Source: Phymorhynchus buccinoides
Lineage: Eukaryota > Mollusca > Gastropoda > Neogastropoda > Raphitomidae
Assembly (NCBI GenBank): GCA_017654935.2
Contig: CM065682.1
Location: forward strand, 38,463,780-38,527,779
Length of the DNA stretch: 64,000 nt
Direction of reading: 5' to 3'
Below the pieces are notes generated by a model. It saw nothing but the letters and a program-made list of their open reading frames with translations. It was not told the DNA's origin and did not search any database. Positions within the stretch are counted from its first letter, which is position 1. Each line of letters begins with the position of its first letter. Position numbers and translations under genes: made by a program. Positions 50,783 to 60,384 of this stretch are shown piece after piece.

Positions 50783-52638
50783 GCGGTCAGCTGAAACGTT
50801 TCTGGGCTTGCGTGACCGACTCCTGTGCGAGGCTGGAGCAGGGTGCGGTCTGTCAGGTGCAGCCGGAAGGGAGGTGTGTGAGACAGGTTGACTAGTTCGG
50901 GGAACCAGGGGCTGGATTCCCAGAACGGGGCGACGATGATCAGCCGAGGCTTGTCGCGGGAGTATTTCTCCAGGACTTTCGGAAGGAGTGATGTCGGGGG
51001 GTAGGCATATGCCGACATGCCTGTCCAGGGTATGGAGAAAGCGTTGCGCGCCAGTGCCTGGGGGTCCCTCATAGGAGAAACATAGAGCTGAAGCCTTGAG
51101 TTGTACTTGGTGGCGAACAAGTCCACGTGAGGTTTGCCCCAGGACTCCCACAGAGGAAGTAGAGATTGGTGTGCAATTGTCCACTCCGTTGGGAGGATCT
51201 GGCCCTTCCTGCTCAGCTGGTCCGCCAGAACATTGAGTCTTCCAGGAACATATTCCACAGAGAGGAAGGTGTGGTTGGCTTGAGCCCACAGCAGGATCTC
51301 CTCCGCTTTCTTTGAGAGTAGCACGGAGCGAGTGCCGCCCTGGCGGCGTAGGTATGAAAGGGCTGTGGTGTTGTCGCCGCAGACAGTGACCCAAAAGTCC
51401 GAGAGGAGGGGGGCGAACACCTTGAGAGCTCGAGCAACCGCCTCCAGCTCGAGAAGGTTGATATGTAGAAGGGACTCCGACGGGGTCCAAAGACCTGAGA
51501 CCTCCTCGTTGTCTAAATGTGCTCCCCATCCAGCCGTAGACGCATCCGTGTGGAGGAACCGTTGCTGTTGAAGCGGACGGATGGGAACTGCGTCGTTGAG
51601 CCAAGAGATCTTCGCCCATTGGGCTGTCGACTCGAGGAACCAAGGGCCTAGCTCTATCTGGTGATCGAGAGGCACATGCGAGATTGCCCTGGCCGAGAGG
51701 TGGCGTTGAAGAGGCCTCTTGTGGACTCTGGCCAATGGTAGTAGGTCCGCAACAGACTCCATCAGCCCTAGAAGCCGGAGGAGTTGCCGGGCTGACGCCG
51801 AAGATCTCTGTCTGAGAAGAGTCACTGAGTTCAGCAGGCTGAGGACTCGGTCCTGAGTTGGCTGGACACGAAACCGTACGGTGTCGAACACCATTCCCAG
51901 GTAGGAGAAGGTGGTTGAAGGGACGAGATCTGATTTCTGATCGTGGATCCGAAAGCCCAGAGAGCGAGATAGTTTGACCAGGGTGTCTGTGTGGGAACGG
52001 CAGAGACTGCGGGAAGAGGCCAGCAGAAGCCAATCGTCGAGGTAGATGTGCAGGCGGATCGATCTTGCCCTGGCCAGGCGGGCTAACTCCTTGACGATTC
52101 TCGTGAAGATCCATGGAGCTGGGGATAGCCCAAAGGGCAGAGCCACGAACTGGTAGGTTTGTTGTCCCCAAACGAACCTCAGGAAGCGATGTCGAGAAGG
52201 GTGGATGGCCACGTGAAAGTAGGCGTCCTTGAGGTCGATGGACGTCGACCAGTCGTTTGGATGAACTGCCAGACGGATGGAGGCGGCAGTCTCCATCTTG
52301 AATTTGGGGGTTCGGATGAACTTGTTGAGGGGGGAAAGGTCCAAGACCGGACGAAACTCCCCGTTCTTCTTGGGCACCACGAAGAGTCTGGAGTAGAAGC
52401 CAGGGTCCGTAGGGACCACCGGGACGATGGCCGACTTCTGGAGCAGGGAGTCGATCTCCTTTTGAAGGACGTTGAGCTTCGCTGGGTCCGAGGGGGGGGG
52501 GGAAGGAGATGGGGGAGGAAGACAGGGGAGGTTCCCGAGAAAACGGGAACCGGAAGCCTGCCCGCACCACCTGAAGGATCCAGGGGCTCGCGACCAAGCG
52601 TTCCCATGCTGGAAGGCATTCCAACAGGGAACCGGCAC
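50716..52638 (-). CDS. DIRS reverse transcriptase / RNase H
   Basis: 640 residues. RT motifs in order: GEFRPVLDLSPLNKF, STSIDLKDAYFHVAIH (first catalytic Asp), FVALPFGLSPAPWIF, HIYLDDWLLL (YLDD). RNase H follows: LHTDASTAGWG, LLELEAVA, VCGDNTTALSYL and GRLNVLADQLSR keep the D-E-D-D residues. After it comes a segment with HVDLFATKYNSRL and IIVAPFW, found at the C-terminus of DIRS polymerases and loosely like a decayed methyltransferase (weak inference). It is in the same frame as the upstream gag-like ORF, with TAA and TGA between them. Confidence 0.92.
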   Translation of the reverse strand: MPVPCWNAFQHGNAWSRAPGSFRWCGQASGSRFLGNLPCLPPPSPSPPPSDPAKLNVLQKEIDSLLQKSAIVPVVPTDPGFYSRLFVVPKKNGEFRPVLDLSPLNKFIRTPKFKMETAASIRLAVHPNDWSTSIDLKDAYFHVAIHPSRHRFLRFVWGQQTYQFVALPFGLSPAPWIFTRIVKELARLARARSIRLHIYLDDWLLLASSRSLCRSHTDTLVKLSRSLGFRIHDQKSDLVPSTTFSYLGMVFDTVRFRVQPTQDRVLSLLNSVTLLRQRSSASARQLLRLLGLMESVADLLPLARVHKRPLQRHLSARAISHVPLDHQIELGPWFLESTAQWAKISWLNDAVPIRPLQQQRFLHTDASTAGWGAHLDNEEVSGLWTPSESLLHINLLELEAVARALKVFAPLLSDFWVTVCGDNTTALSYLRRQGGTRSVLLSKKAEEILLWAQANHTFLSVEYVPGRLNVLADQLSRKGQILPTEWTIAHQSLLPLWESWGKPHVDLFATKYNSRLQLYVSPMRDPQALARNAFSIPWTGMSAYAYPPTSLLPKVLEKYSRDKPRLIIVAPFWESSPWFPELVNLSHTPPFRLHLTDRTLLQPRTGVGHASPETFQLTAWLLCGQACNHEGSHPEPLTSC

Positions 52639-52683
52639 TTGAATTGGCCGAGAGTGCCGGATCCTTCAAAGGAGGAGCGGGCT

Positions 52684-55176
52684 TTACTGAAAATGCTGCT
52701 TCCGTCCCCTGAACGGTGCTCGGGCATACCGGGCATGACCCGGCCAGCCAGCGCGCCGCCCAGAGGATGAGACCCCACGGGGCGAGGTGGAGGGTTGGAA
52801 CTGGTGAGGGGGGCGCGGAGGATGAGCGTGTTGGCGAGAGGACGGTTGGTGGGAAGAGCGTCCTCTGGAAGCCATGCCCCGAGAAGGGACGTAACTTGGC
52901 CGTCTCTGATCAGGACGAGGTCGCTTTGCCGGCGGGGGAGCGAACTCACGGTTCGCCGAACGTCGGGCCCAACTCATGATGTGCTCCTGAGACAATTCGT
53001 GTTTACGTTTCTTCGCCTCATCCAGGGTCTCCTTGAGTGAGGCCGGGTGGAAGGTCGAAGAGGATGTCGAAGGACAGGAGCGAATCTTCGATCTTTCGAA
53101 GGTGGACAGAGAAACGCTGGATTTCGCTAGCACTGAGTCTCTGTATAGGGCAGCGAGCTGAGTCTTGGACGACGAAGCGACATAGGCAATAGAGTTGACC
53201 GCCTGGGAGAGCGAAGCGAGAGCGACACCAAGAGCTCGCTCATCGATCTCCTGACTCAACTGAAAGTCTTCAGGCTGTTTGGTTGGGGTAGAGCCCACTA
53301 TTTGCGGCAGGGACTGGAGCATAGAGGTGGCTAGTGAAGATGCCCTTAGAATCGAGAACACAGAACGTTCGAGGTTGTTGAACGACTGTTGGGAGATGTC
53401 GACAAGAGCGAATCTGTTCTTTGCTCTGTAGCCCAGACTTGTGCGTTCACTTGTTGACACATCTGAGAAGGAAGGCAACGGCACAAAAGAGTTCGCCAAT
53501 TGGAATGGGGGAAAGAACTCTCTCTTGATGAACTGTCCCGGGGCAGAAGGGATAGCTTCTGGAGTGTACATAGCGGCAGGGGTGTCTTCGTCCTCCTGCT
53601 CCACTGGAGGGGGAGTAGTCCACAAGTCAGCATCTGTCCGCCGAATAATCTGACGGATGAAAGGCGACGTATGCAAGGCGAGGCGGGGTTCTTTCTCCGT
53701 AAGAAGTTGTCCAAACGGATTAGGCTGGTCAGGCCGTTGCTTGTTGGGCTGGGACATGGGCTTAATGTCACTGCAGAACGGCTGGAGAATATGCAAGTAC
53801 CCCTGGTAGTTCCCAGTTGAAGGGATGGGCTCCATCTGCACAGGGAGTTCATCCTGGGGGATCTCATGGTCCTGAAGAGAGGCAGATTCCGTCTCCTGAC
53901 GGTCATTGGTAGGAGACCGAAGAGGGGTCCGTGGTGTGTACTGAGAGCGATGACGCACACCTGGGTCATCGTAAGTCTCGTAGTCATCAAAACCCTCGTA
54001 TTCAGACGGGTAAAATTCATTTTCCGCGGATGAATCTCGCCGAAAGTTTGAGTCTTGCCCGTAGGGATGACCAGAAGGCAATCCATCCGTTGGGTTTCTC
54101 CTCGCAGAGGGGTGTTCACGGCCAGTGGAGGCCGGAACGGAGCCGTCATCACGGGAGCCGTAGTAGCGGTTGTCATCACAACGGTTGCCGTTGAAACCGT
54201 TGCCGTCGAACGGGTAGCCGTCGCTTCTGCTGCGGACGGGTCGGGTAGCGGTCACGGGTGTGCCGTGACCGGACCGGACGGGCCGTGACGGCCGAGCGGG
54301 AGCCGTGAACGGCTGAACAGGTGACGGGCCAGCGGTAGCGGACACGGTATCTGTACCGTGAACGGACCGGGCAGAAGCACTCACTTGTGTGATCATGCTT
54401 TGAGAGAGTTCTGGTTTTCTGTCCGTGAGAGAGAGTCTGGGTTTTCCGTTGCCCGTACGGGCGGTTTGTAACTCACGTGTCCGCTGAAAATCTTCGTACG
54501 GGAAGTCAGAGGACGGGCGGGTCGGACCGGCCGTGCGGGGACCCGTGCGGGCCGGTGAAGGGCGGTAGCTGTCCGTGTACGGGTCCGGGTCCAGTGGGGA
54601 AACTGAAATGCCTGTGTGCCGCTCCATGCGGGCCAGTTGGCCGGGCGAAATAACGGCTGGAATTTCGTCCCCAACGGCAAAATAATCTCGGGGACCGTCT
54701 GGGAGTGTGTCCTGACCATAAGGATCCGCTAAGAATCCAACTTCATCCGTGGGCTTGGCCTGAGAAGTCTGTCTAGTCTGAGTAGTCAGTGTTGAGGTGG
54801 GCCTCGATTCAACTAAGTGAGAAGTTAGAGAAGAGGCAGGGACTAACACCATACCCTTGTCGTGAAAACCTGCGATCATTTCTGCAACGAGAGATGACGA
54901 ATCGACCACAGTAATAACCTGCTCTTGCGACTCAAGGATAGGGGAAAGCAGAGTGGGAGGGGGGGAGAGACTCCTCTTCTTAGAACTAGATGGTCTAGAC
55001 TTGGGCTCCTTCTTAGAGCTAGCCGAAGAAGAAACAGGGAGGAACTTCCCTTTATCGTCACGCCCTTGCTTGGGCGTAACAGAACCCGACACAACAACAG
55101 AAGGAATTGGAGTAGGGATAGGGTCGAGTGACGACATGACGCCGGGGGCAAAGACCGGCACAATCTCAAACAACAA
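52684..55176 (-). CDS. DIRS gag-like protein
   Basis: Up to 830 residues (a second Met lies at residue 14). Ser/Pro/Arg-rich, low-complexity N-terminal half; a more structured part follows (about residues 500-700, including VALASLSQAVNSIAYVAS); a basic end (KRPRPDQRRPSYVPSRG through FRGRKQHFQ) could bind nucleic acid. No zinc knuckle. Called gag-like by position and composition, the usual case for DIRS ORF1. Confidence 0.8.
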   Translation of the reverse strand: MLFEIVPVFAPGVMSSLDPIPTPIPSVVVSGSVTPKQGRDDKGKFLPVSSSASSKKEPKSRPSSSKKRSLSPPPTLLSPILESQEQVITVVDSSSLVAEMIAGFHDKGMVLVPASSLTSHLVESRPTSTLTTQTRQTSQAKPTDEVGFLADPYGQDTLPDGPRDYFAVGDEIPAVISPGQLARMERHTGISVSPLDPDPYTDSYRPSPARTGPRTAGPTRPSSDFPYEDFQRTRELQTARTGNGKPRLSLTDRKPELSQSMITQVSASARSVHGTDTVSATAGPSPVQPFTAPARPSRPVRSGHGTPVTATRPVRSRSDGYPFDGNGFNGNRCDDNRYYGSRDDGSVPASTGREHPSARRNPTDGLPSGHPYGQDSNFRRDSSAENEFYPSEYEGFDDYETYDDPGVRHRSQYTPRTPLRSPTNDRQETESASLQDHEIPQDELPVQMEPIPSTGNYQGYLHILQPFCSDIKPMSQPNKQRPDQPNPFGQLLTEKEPRLALHTSPFIRQIIRRTDADLWTTPPPVEQEDEDTPAAMYTPEAIPSAPGQFIKREFFPPFQLANSFVPLPSFSDVSTSERTSLGYRAKNRFALVDISQQSFNNLERSVFSILRASSLATSMLQSLPQIVGSTPTKQPEDFQLSQEIDERALGVALASLSQAVNSIAYVASSSKTQLAALYRDSVLAKSSVSLSTFERSKIRSCPSTSSSTFHPASLKETLDEAKKRKHELSQEHIMSWARRSANREFAPPPAKRPRPDQRRPSYVPSRGMASRGRSSHQPSSRQHAHPPRPPHQFQPSTSPRGVSSSGRRAGWPGHARYARAPFRGRKQHFQ

Positions 55177-55358
55177 TTTCGAAAAAAAATCAAAATATAA
55201 TCAATTAATCAAGAAAATATCAAGTTAGATAGCGCTAGCCGACCAAACCTGAACCCCACTTGGTGTTAGGGACACAGAAAAGCCGGGATGGTGTAGAAAC
55301 AGGCGGATAAACAATTTACAATGTAGAGGGAAGAAAAAACATGGCAGCCCCAAAGGTT

Positions 55359-55541
55359 GGAAAATTTATTCTGATTTGAAATAGCCGCTACGGAAGTGAC
55401 GTCACCCGGATCATATCATCGGCTATATGCACGGTAACCGTGCCAAGGGAAGTGATTTTAGTCTTATTTAGACTATGTCTTTGGTAAATTGGCATTTGCC
55501 CCAAGTTGGAAGAGTAAACTCAGTTCGTAGTGAAACGGTAA
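55359..55541. repeat. DIRS inverted terminal repeat (gag side)
   Basis: Reverse complement of 49138-49320. It contains GTGACGTCAC, a perfect CRE/ATF-type palindrome, and the palindrome GCACGGTAACCGTGC. It lies about 180-360 bases upstream of the gag-like start, where the element's promoter is expected. Confidence 0.9.
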
Positions 55542-55558
55542 CATGATAGAATAGATTG

Positions 55559-56221
55559 ATAGAAGTTAGCATTAAGCGACAGATAGCCTGGGGTATTGAG
55601 AATAATCAAGACAAATACATGGGTTTGTAGTTACGAATGCAAGGTTCTAAATATCTGACACACATCTCTCAATACATTGCAATACATTGCTATTTCATTT
55701 GTTCACATCACACTGCTCTGACTGAGCATAGCTCATATCAAGCAAGTACACACAGACAAAAAAGCATGTTTTTGCTTATACAATGTTCCCATCTGGAAAT
55801 AAAATTTTGACTTGACTTGACTTGACATAGACAATCGAAATAGTGATTGTCCCAGAGTGTCCCTTGGGTTAATTTTGATCTCACTTCAATAACAAATCGA
55901 CAAAATTTAAACATCATTGATTTAGAACAATAATTTGACAACCCACCACTGCACCATATTAACAGTAATACATCCCATCACTGGACCATATTAACAATTT
56001 ATAATTCACAATGTTCACACACAAAAAACTTTGACATCAAGATATTACTTTACTCACTGTTACAATGTATGTATAATAAACATAATATTTAGAATAAGCC
56101 AACACACATATATCACTAATGACAAAAGCATTGTTAACTGATCTTTTGGCAGTTTTCCACAACAGAAACGCAACTTGTTTTTGGTATGGCTTGCTTATTT
56201 ACATTAGGTATTAGGTACTTT
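55559..56221. other. Intergenic, nothing recognised
   Basis: AT-rich sequence between the DIRS end and a SINE; no coding signal. Confidence 0.4.
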
Positions 56222-56570
56222 ATAGTCACACAGTCTCTGTGAAATTCGGGTTGCTCCCACCTGGAGAGCGCGTCGCAGCCAGAAGCGCACCACCCAATTT
56301 TTTGGGGCATGCGATTATTGTGTGACTGATGATGAAGGAAAGGGAGGGGGAGGTACATTTTGACCAAATGACAACTTTTTCATTTTTAACTTGTGCTAAG
56401 TGCATGGGCACACGGGACCTCGGTTTATCGTCTCATCCAAAAGACACCACATTCAGACCGTAAGGCCTAGTGCAAAGTGAGAAGAAGAAAAATTCCCTGT
56501 ACCCAGGTTCGAACTCGGGTTTACTTGACACGAGGCGAACGCGCTACCACTGTGCCACTCTACACCATGT
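56222..56570 (-). mobile_element. tRNA-derived SINE, family C
   Basis: On the minus strand it starts with a tRNA-like head at about 56570 (A-box-like AGTGGCACAGTGGTAGCGCG, B-box GAGTTCGAACC). It runs through a conserved body (GACCTCGGTTTATCGTCTCA on plus) to the end ATTCGGGTTGCTCCCACC. Not a functional tRNA: there is no cloverleaf 3' half. Confidence 0.72.
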
Positions 56571-56684
56571 ACCCAAGGCATGAATCAATGACTCTTAGAA
56601 CAAACGGATATAGCTTCCCTCAAACACACCTGTTGGGGATGACATTTCATAAACAAAACATTACAAAATGGTGTGGCATTATTT

Positions 56685-56775
56685 TCTAGTCACAGAGACT
56701 TGTCTGTGAAATTAGGGCTGCTCCCACTTGAAGAATGAGTTGTCGATAGTGCAGCACCACCCTTATTGTTGTTCT
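56685..56775 (-). mobile_element. SINE family C tail fragment
   Basis: GTCACAGAGACTTGTCTGTG AAATTAGGGCTGCTCCCACT and TGCAGCACCACCCTTATTG match the tail side of 56222-56310. Confidence 0.55.
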
Positions 56776-57264
56776 TGTTGATGTTTACATGACAAAAGTA
56801 CAGATAATTTCCAAAACTGTTTACACTTAAGCTAAGCTAAGTTGGTTGCTTTTTGATGATTTTATGCAAAGACAATTTTTGTTAGAACCGTGAACAGAAA
56901 TGGGCTTTAAATGGCCCCCAATGACATGTTAATCAAACTTGTCTGATTTTAATTTTTTCAAAAATAATAATAATAATAGTACATTTACACTCATTTACAC
57001 TAGCTTCCAAGTAATTAATTGGAGAAAAAAAAGATTGAAAAGGAACAAAATGTACAAAATCGAATTAGTATATGAATAACTTTGATAATGAAGCATGCAA
57101 GATTATTTGTTTTCAGTGGTTGACCTTTAAAAACAGACGGGTAATACTTTTTGTCCATGTGTATGTTAAATCAGATCGTTTCTCAAAACCATAATAATTA
57201 AGACTATCAATATTCATGCACTCCAGCTTTTCATTTGAAAACAAACTCCAGAACAGGTGGGCTT

Positions 57265-57496
57265 TTTAACCCCTTGACTGCCAGAGAAAATTAAAGAAAA
57301 AATCATTGGGCAAATCATGCCATGAAAAAGACAACTGATAGAGCCAATCTGGCAAAAATGGTCTGGAGATGTTACTCTCTTGACTGTGTTAGAGCAAAAG
57401 CCGGCATATCAGGGTTATTCCTCTTCATCTGATGACATCAACAGTGATGTCATCATGTCAGTACGTGATACGTTGGTGGCAGTCAAGGGGTTAAAC
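57265..57496. mobile_element. MITE family E
   Basis: TTAACCCCTTGACTGCCA and TGGCAGTCAAGGGGTTAA are perfect inverted terminal repeats. The 230-bp interior is non-coding and homologous to 4450-4668. Confidence 0.82.
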
Positions 57497-57849
57497 ATCA
57501 AATACGCACAACTTGGTCCAGCCTTTTTTCCACCTCAATCTCCCCAATTCAGTATCCACTCAGTGGCATTACTCCATTTACGCTCTCTAACACAAGATTA
57601 CATGCATGCGCATTCACTTTTATCACAATTCTGCACGAGTGGTTTTCCACAAGCTACTGCTATTTCTATAGTCTGGTTTCCAGCAGAACAGAGATGGGGC
57701 ACTGTTGACAAGTTGCAACGGGTTTTAGTGGGAACATGTGGGCCAGTATCTTAAACCTTAACATATCCTCTAAAAATAAGCCTTGAAGATTTCTTTTTCC
57801 TTATATTTATGTACAAATGTTGAAATAATTTGATTTTTGTTCAACCTTC

Positions 57850-58490
57850 CAGGAACACTAAGTATCAAAACCGGCATTTCTTTTATTATTTATATCCTCC
57901 AAAAATGAGTCTTAATGATTTCTTTTTCTTAATATGTACAAAAACTGAAACACTTGGAAGCTTTTTTTCAAGCTTCTAAAGACGCTAAGTATAAAAAGAC
58001 ATTTCTTCTATTATTTATATCCTCTAAAAATGAGTCTTAAAGAAGATTTCTTTTTCTTAATATGTACAAATGCTGAAACACTTAGAAAGCTTTTTTTCAA
58101 GCTTCTAGAGACGCTAAGTATCAAAACAGGCATTTCTTCTATTATTGATATCCTCTAAAAATGAGTCTTAAAGAAGATTTATTTTTCTCAATATGTACAA
58201 AAGCTGAAACACTTTGAAGCTTTTTTTCAAGCTTCTAAAGATGCTAAGTATAAAAACTGGCATTTCTTCTACAGTGGAATCCGTTTAATTGGCCATCGGA
58301 TAATCGACCAAAGCCGCTTCTAAAGACGCTAAGTATAAAAACTGGCATTTCTTCTATTATTAATATCCTATAAAATGAGTTTAAAGAAGATTTCTTTTTC
58401 TCAATAATGAATATGTACAAACGCTGAAACACTTGGAAGCTTTTTTTCAAACCTTCCAGAGACGCTACGTATAAAAACTGTCATTTCTTG
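57850..58490. repeat. Tandem repeat, about 125-135 bp unit, five copies
   Basis: Units contain AGACGCTAAGTATAAAAACT, GGCATTTCTTCTATTATT, ATCCTCTAAAAATGAGTCTT and AACACTTGGAAGCTTTTTTT. One copy (58271-58318) is interrupted by a MITE-end-like CTACAGTGGAATCCGTTTAA sequence. Confidence 0.85.
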
Positions 58491-59454
58491 TATCGTTTCC
58501 ATGGGTCAGGGCATTTTACTCTTCCTGTCAAATGGATGGTTAGTCTTGATTACACATCACATGAAGTGTTTCCCAGTCTGGACATCCTTACCACACACAA
58601 CTGACTAGGCAACGGAATACAAGGAAATTAAATGAAGCAAAATGGGACAGACTAACAGAGGATTCATCTTCTTCCCATCTGTGTGGTTATGAAATGCTCA
58701 CAAACAAAATGCTGATCCTGGGATTGCAAATAAATTCCACATAACAAAAGATGAAAAATCAGACCTGGTGTCTCCGTCAGCTCGCCAATCTTTACTTCTT
58801 TCATAAACAATACAAACTACCTTATCTTCCCTCTGCTCAACACGATGACAATGAATTCATAAAAGCTACTATCATCCCATCCGAAAACTCAGCATATACA
58901 TGTGGATGAATTTGTAGTGGCGACCAATAAAAAAGAATCTTTCGTCATTTATGGAACATACTGGACTATGTTGCCGAAAAAAGGAGATGGATCGCTTCAA
59001 GAAGAGCTTGTTTTGGTTTACATTATACAGTAGAATTATGTGAATCCTGTGCCTCATATTAAATAAATGCAAATACATTTAATTCAAAGGCACAACCAAA
59101 AACCAAAAGAATGATTATTAACGAAATGCAATTGAAAACAAGAAACTTGGCACATCCTAGCATCTTCTGGAAAATCTGTCTTAAAGACCAAAATCTGCAA
59201 GAGATCTGTGATTGTAAAGGGAAAAAATCTTACAATTAAACACAGTAAATAAGGTAAAGCACAGTAATGTAAAATTTGAACTGCATATTTACTTACCTGC
59301 CTACCAACTAAAAAAAACCAAAAAAACAAAGCAAGCCAAAAAAACTTTCTTCATGTAAATTCTCTAATCTGATTCCATACGGCAAGACCACCGTCCAGCT
59401 CTGGTCTAGCAAGGAAGTCATGATTACGAGCATTAAACAGATATAAAATAAAAT
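58491..59454. other. Probable 3' region of the TOM1-like gene
   Basis: No coding signal; could belong to the long 3' UTR of the minus-strand gene ending at 60245. Confidence 0.35.
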
Positions 59455-59675
59455 GCCTTGGCTTAAGGCTATGTCAGACCAATTGACATAGGCTAGAACA
59501 CCAAGGCTACATCAAAATGTTGTTATGTTGTGCATAGTTATGCAGGGAATTTCTTTAGCCATGATAAGCTCCTAGCAATAACATAATCAGTCTCCAAATT
59601 CCCTGAAGTCAGTGTGGCTGCCCATGTGGCAGGGTAATCAAAAACGGTCACACACGTAATGTTTTCAAAACAAGA
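59455..59675 (+). mobile_element. SINE-like family A, 5' part
   Basis: GCCTTGGCTTAAGGCTATGT, CATCAAAATGTTGTTATG, GCAGGGTAATCAAAAACGGT match the reverse of 14524-14825. The tail part after GTAATGTTTTC is missing. Confidence 0.68.
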
Positions 59676-59939
59676 CGTCAGATCAGTCTAAAAAAAATAC
59701 TGAAAGGCCATAAATAAGTTACTTTGTTGCTCCTAACATGGTGACCCTGCTTTGAAAAAACCCACCTTTTTAAATCAATTCTGTATAAACAGCAATAGTT
59801 AGTTAATCTATTATAGTCCTGTCAACAGCTATGGTTATCTCACGACTGTGACCGCGTAAAGTTTGAATAAACAAAAATGATACTGAAACTAGATCTCCTC
59901 CTCCTCCTTTTTAACATACAGCTATGACTATACAAGCAA

Positions 59940-60225
59940 TTTTGAAGTAGTCATTTCTTTTCACACACGCACACGCACAAAGACTGAACAGTTAACTACC
60001 TTCCCATTCTCAACAAGGAAATCTTTTGATTAACATTCATGTATACGCACACACAAGCGCAAAGACTAAACAGTAACTGCCTTCTCATTCACAACAAAGA
60101 AATCTTTTGATTAACATTCATGTACACGCACACGCAAGCACAAAGACTAAACAGTAACTGCCTTCCCATTCACAACAAAGAAATCTTTTGATATAGTGTC
60201 ACACACAAGCGCAAAGACACTCTCT
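59940..60225. repeat. Tandem repeat, about 85-90 bp unit, three copies
   Basis: Units of ACACGCACACGCACAAAGAC, AACAGTAACTGCCTTCCCAT and AAATCTTTTGATTAACATTC. Confidence 0.82.
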
Positions 60226-60244
60226 CTCTCTCTCAGTCTCTCTC

Positions 60245-60384
60245 TCATAAAGCAAACAGGGAGTTCTCCTCTTCCTCCTTCTTCAGCTGTCGTGTGGTGC
60301 GGGCCGGCTGCTGACCAGTCTGGGCTGGAATGGTGGGCACCGTTTCCGCTACCGACGCCCTCTCCATCAGAAAGCGGTCAAACT
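60245..60384 (-). CDS. TOM1: TOM1-like last coding exon
   Basis: Acceptor GTGTTCAG on the minus strand (60385-60392), stop TGA at 60247-60245. Codes EFDRFLMERASVAETVP, then IPAQTGQQPARTT and KKEEEENSLFAL. The hydrophobic acidic end is the expected TOM1 terminus. Confidence 0.85.

Larger units (their letters stand above)
49095..55558 (-). mobile_element. Complete DIRS-type tyrosine-recombinase retrotransposon
   Basis: About 6.46 kb. Inverted terminal repeats 49138-49320 and 55359-55541 are 183 bp with one visible mismatch. Inside, on the minus strand, lie gag-like, RT/RNase H and tyrosine recombinase frames. An internal complementary region at 49378-49477 matches both outer ends. No target-site duplication is seen; the ends share only TG. 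These are the defining features of DIRS elements, which replicate through a circular DNA and integrate by recombinase instead of integrase. It lies between the 3' ends of two convergent genes. Confidence 0.93.

Noticed and set aside
50783..52669. Upstream two thirds of the 988-codon minus frame ending at 49703 as part of the recombinase
   Set aside because: No conserved motif before about 50782, and it overlaps the clear RT/RNase H gene in another frame; kept only as a finding.
52159..52770. Plus-strand 203-codon frame antisense to the DIRS polymerase
   Set aside because: Antisense shadow of a GC-rich coding region; no domain.
56500..56570. Minus-strand tRNA gene
   Set aside because: Head of SINE family C; the arms do not form a cloverleaf.
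60245..60384. ESCRT-III (CHMP) C-terminus as an alternative for the minus-strand gene
   Set aside because: CHMP tails carry MIT-interacting motifs; the EFDRFLMERA and SLFAL pattern plus the preceding PEGLTSS fits TOM1 better.
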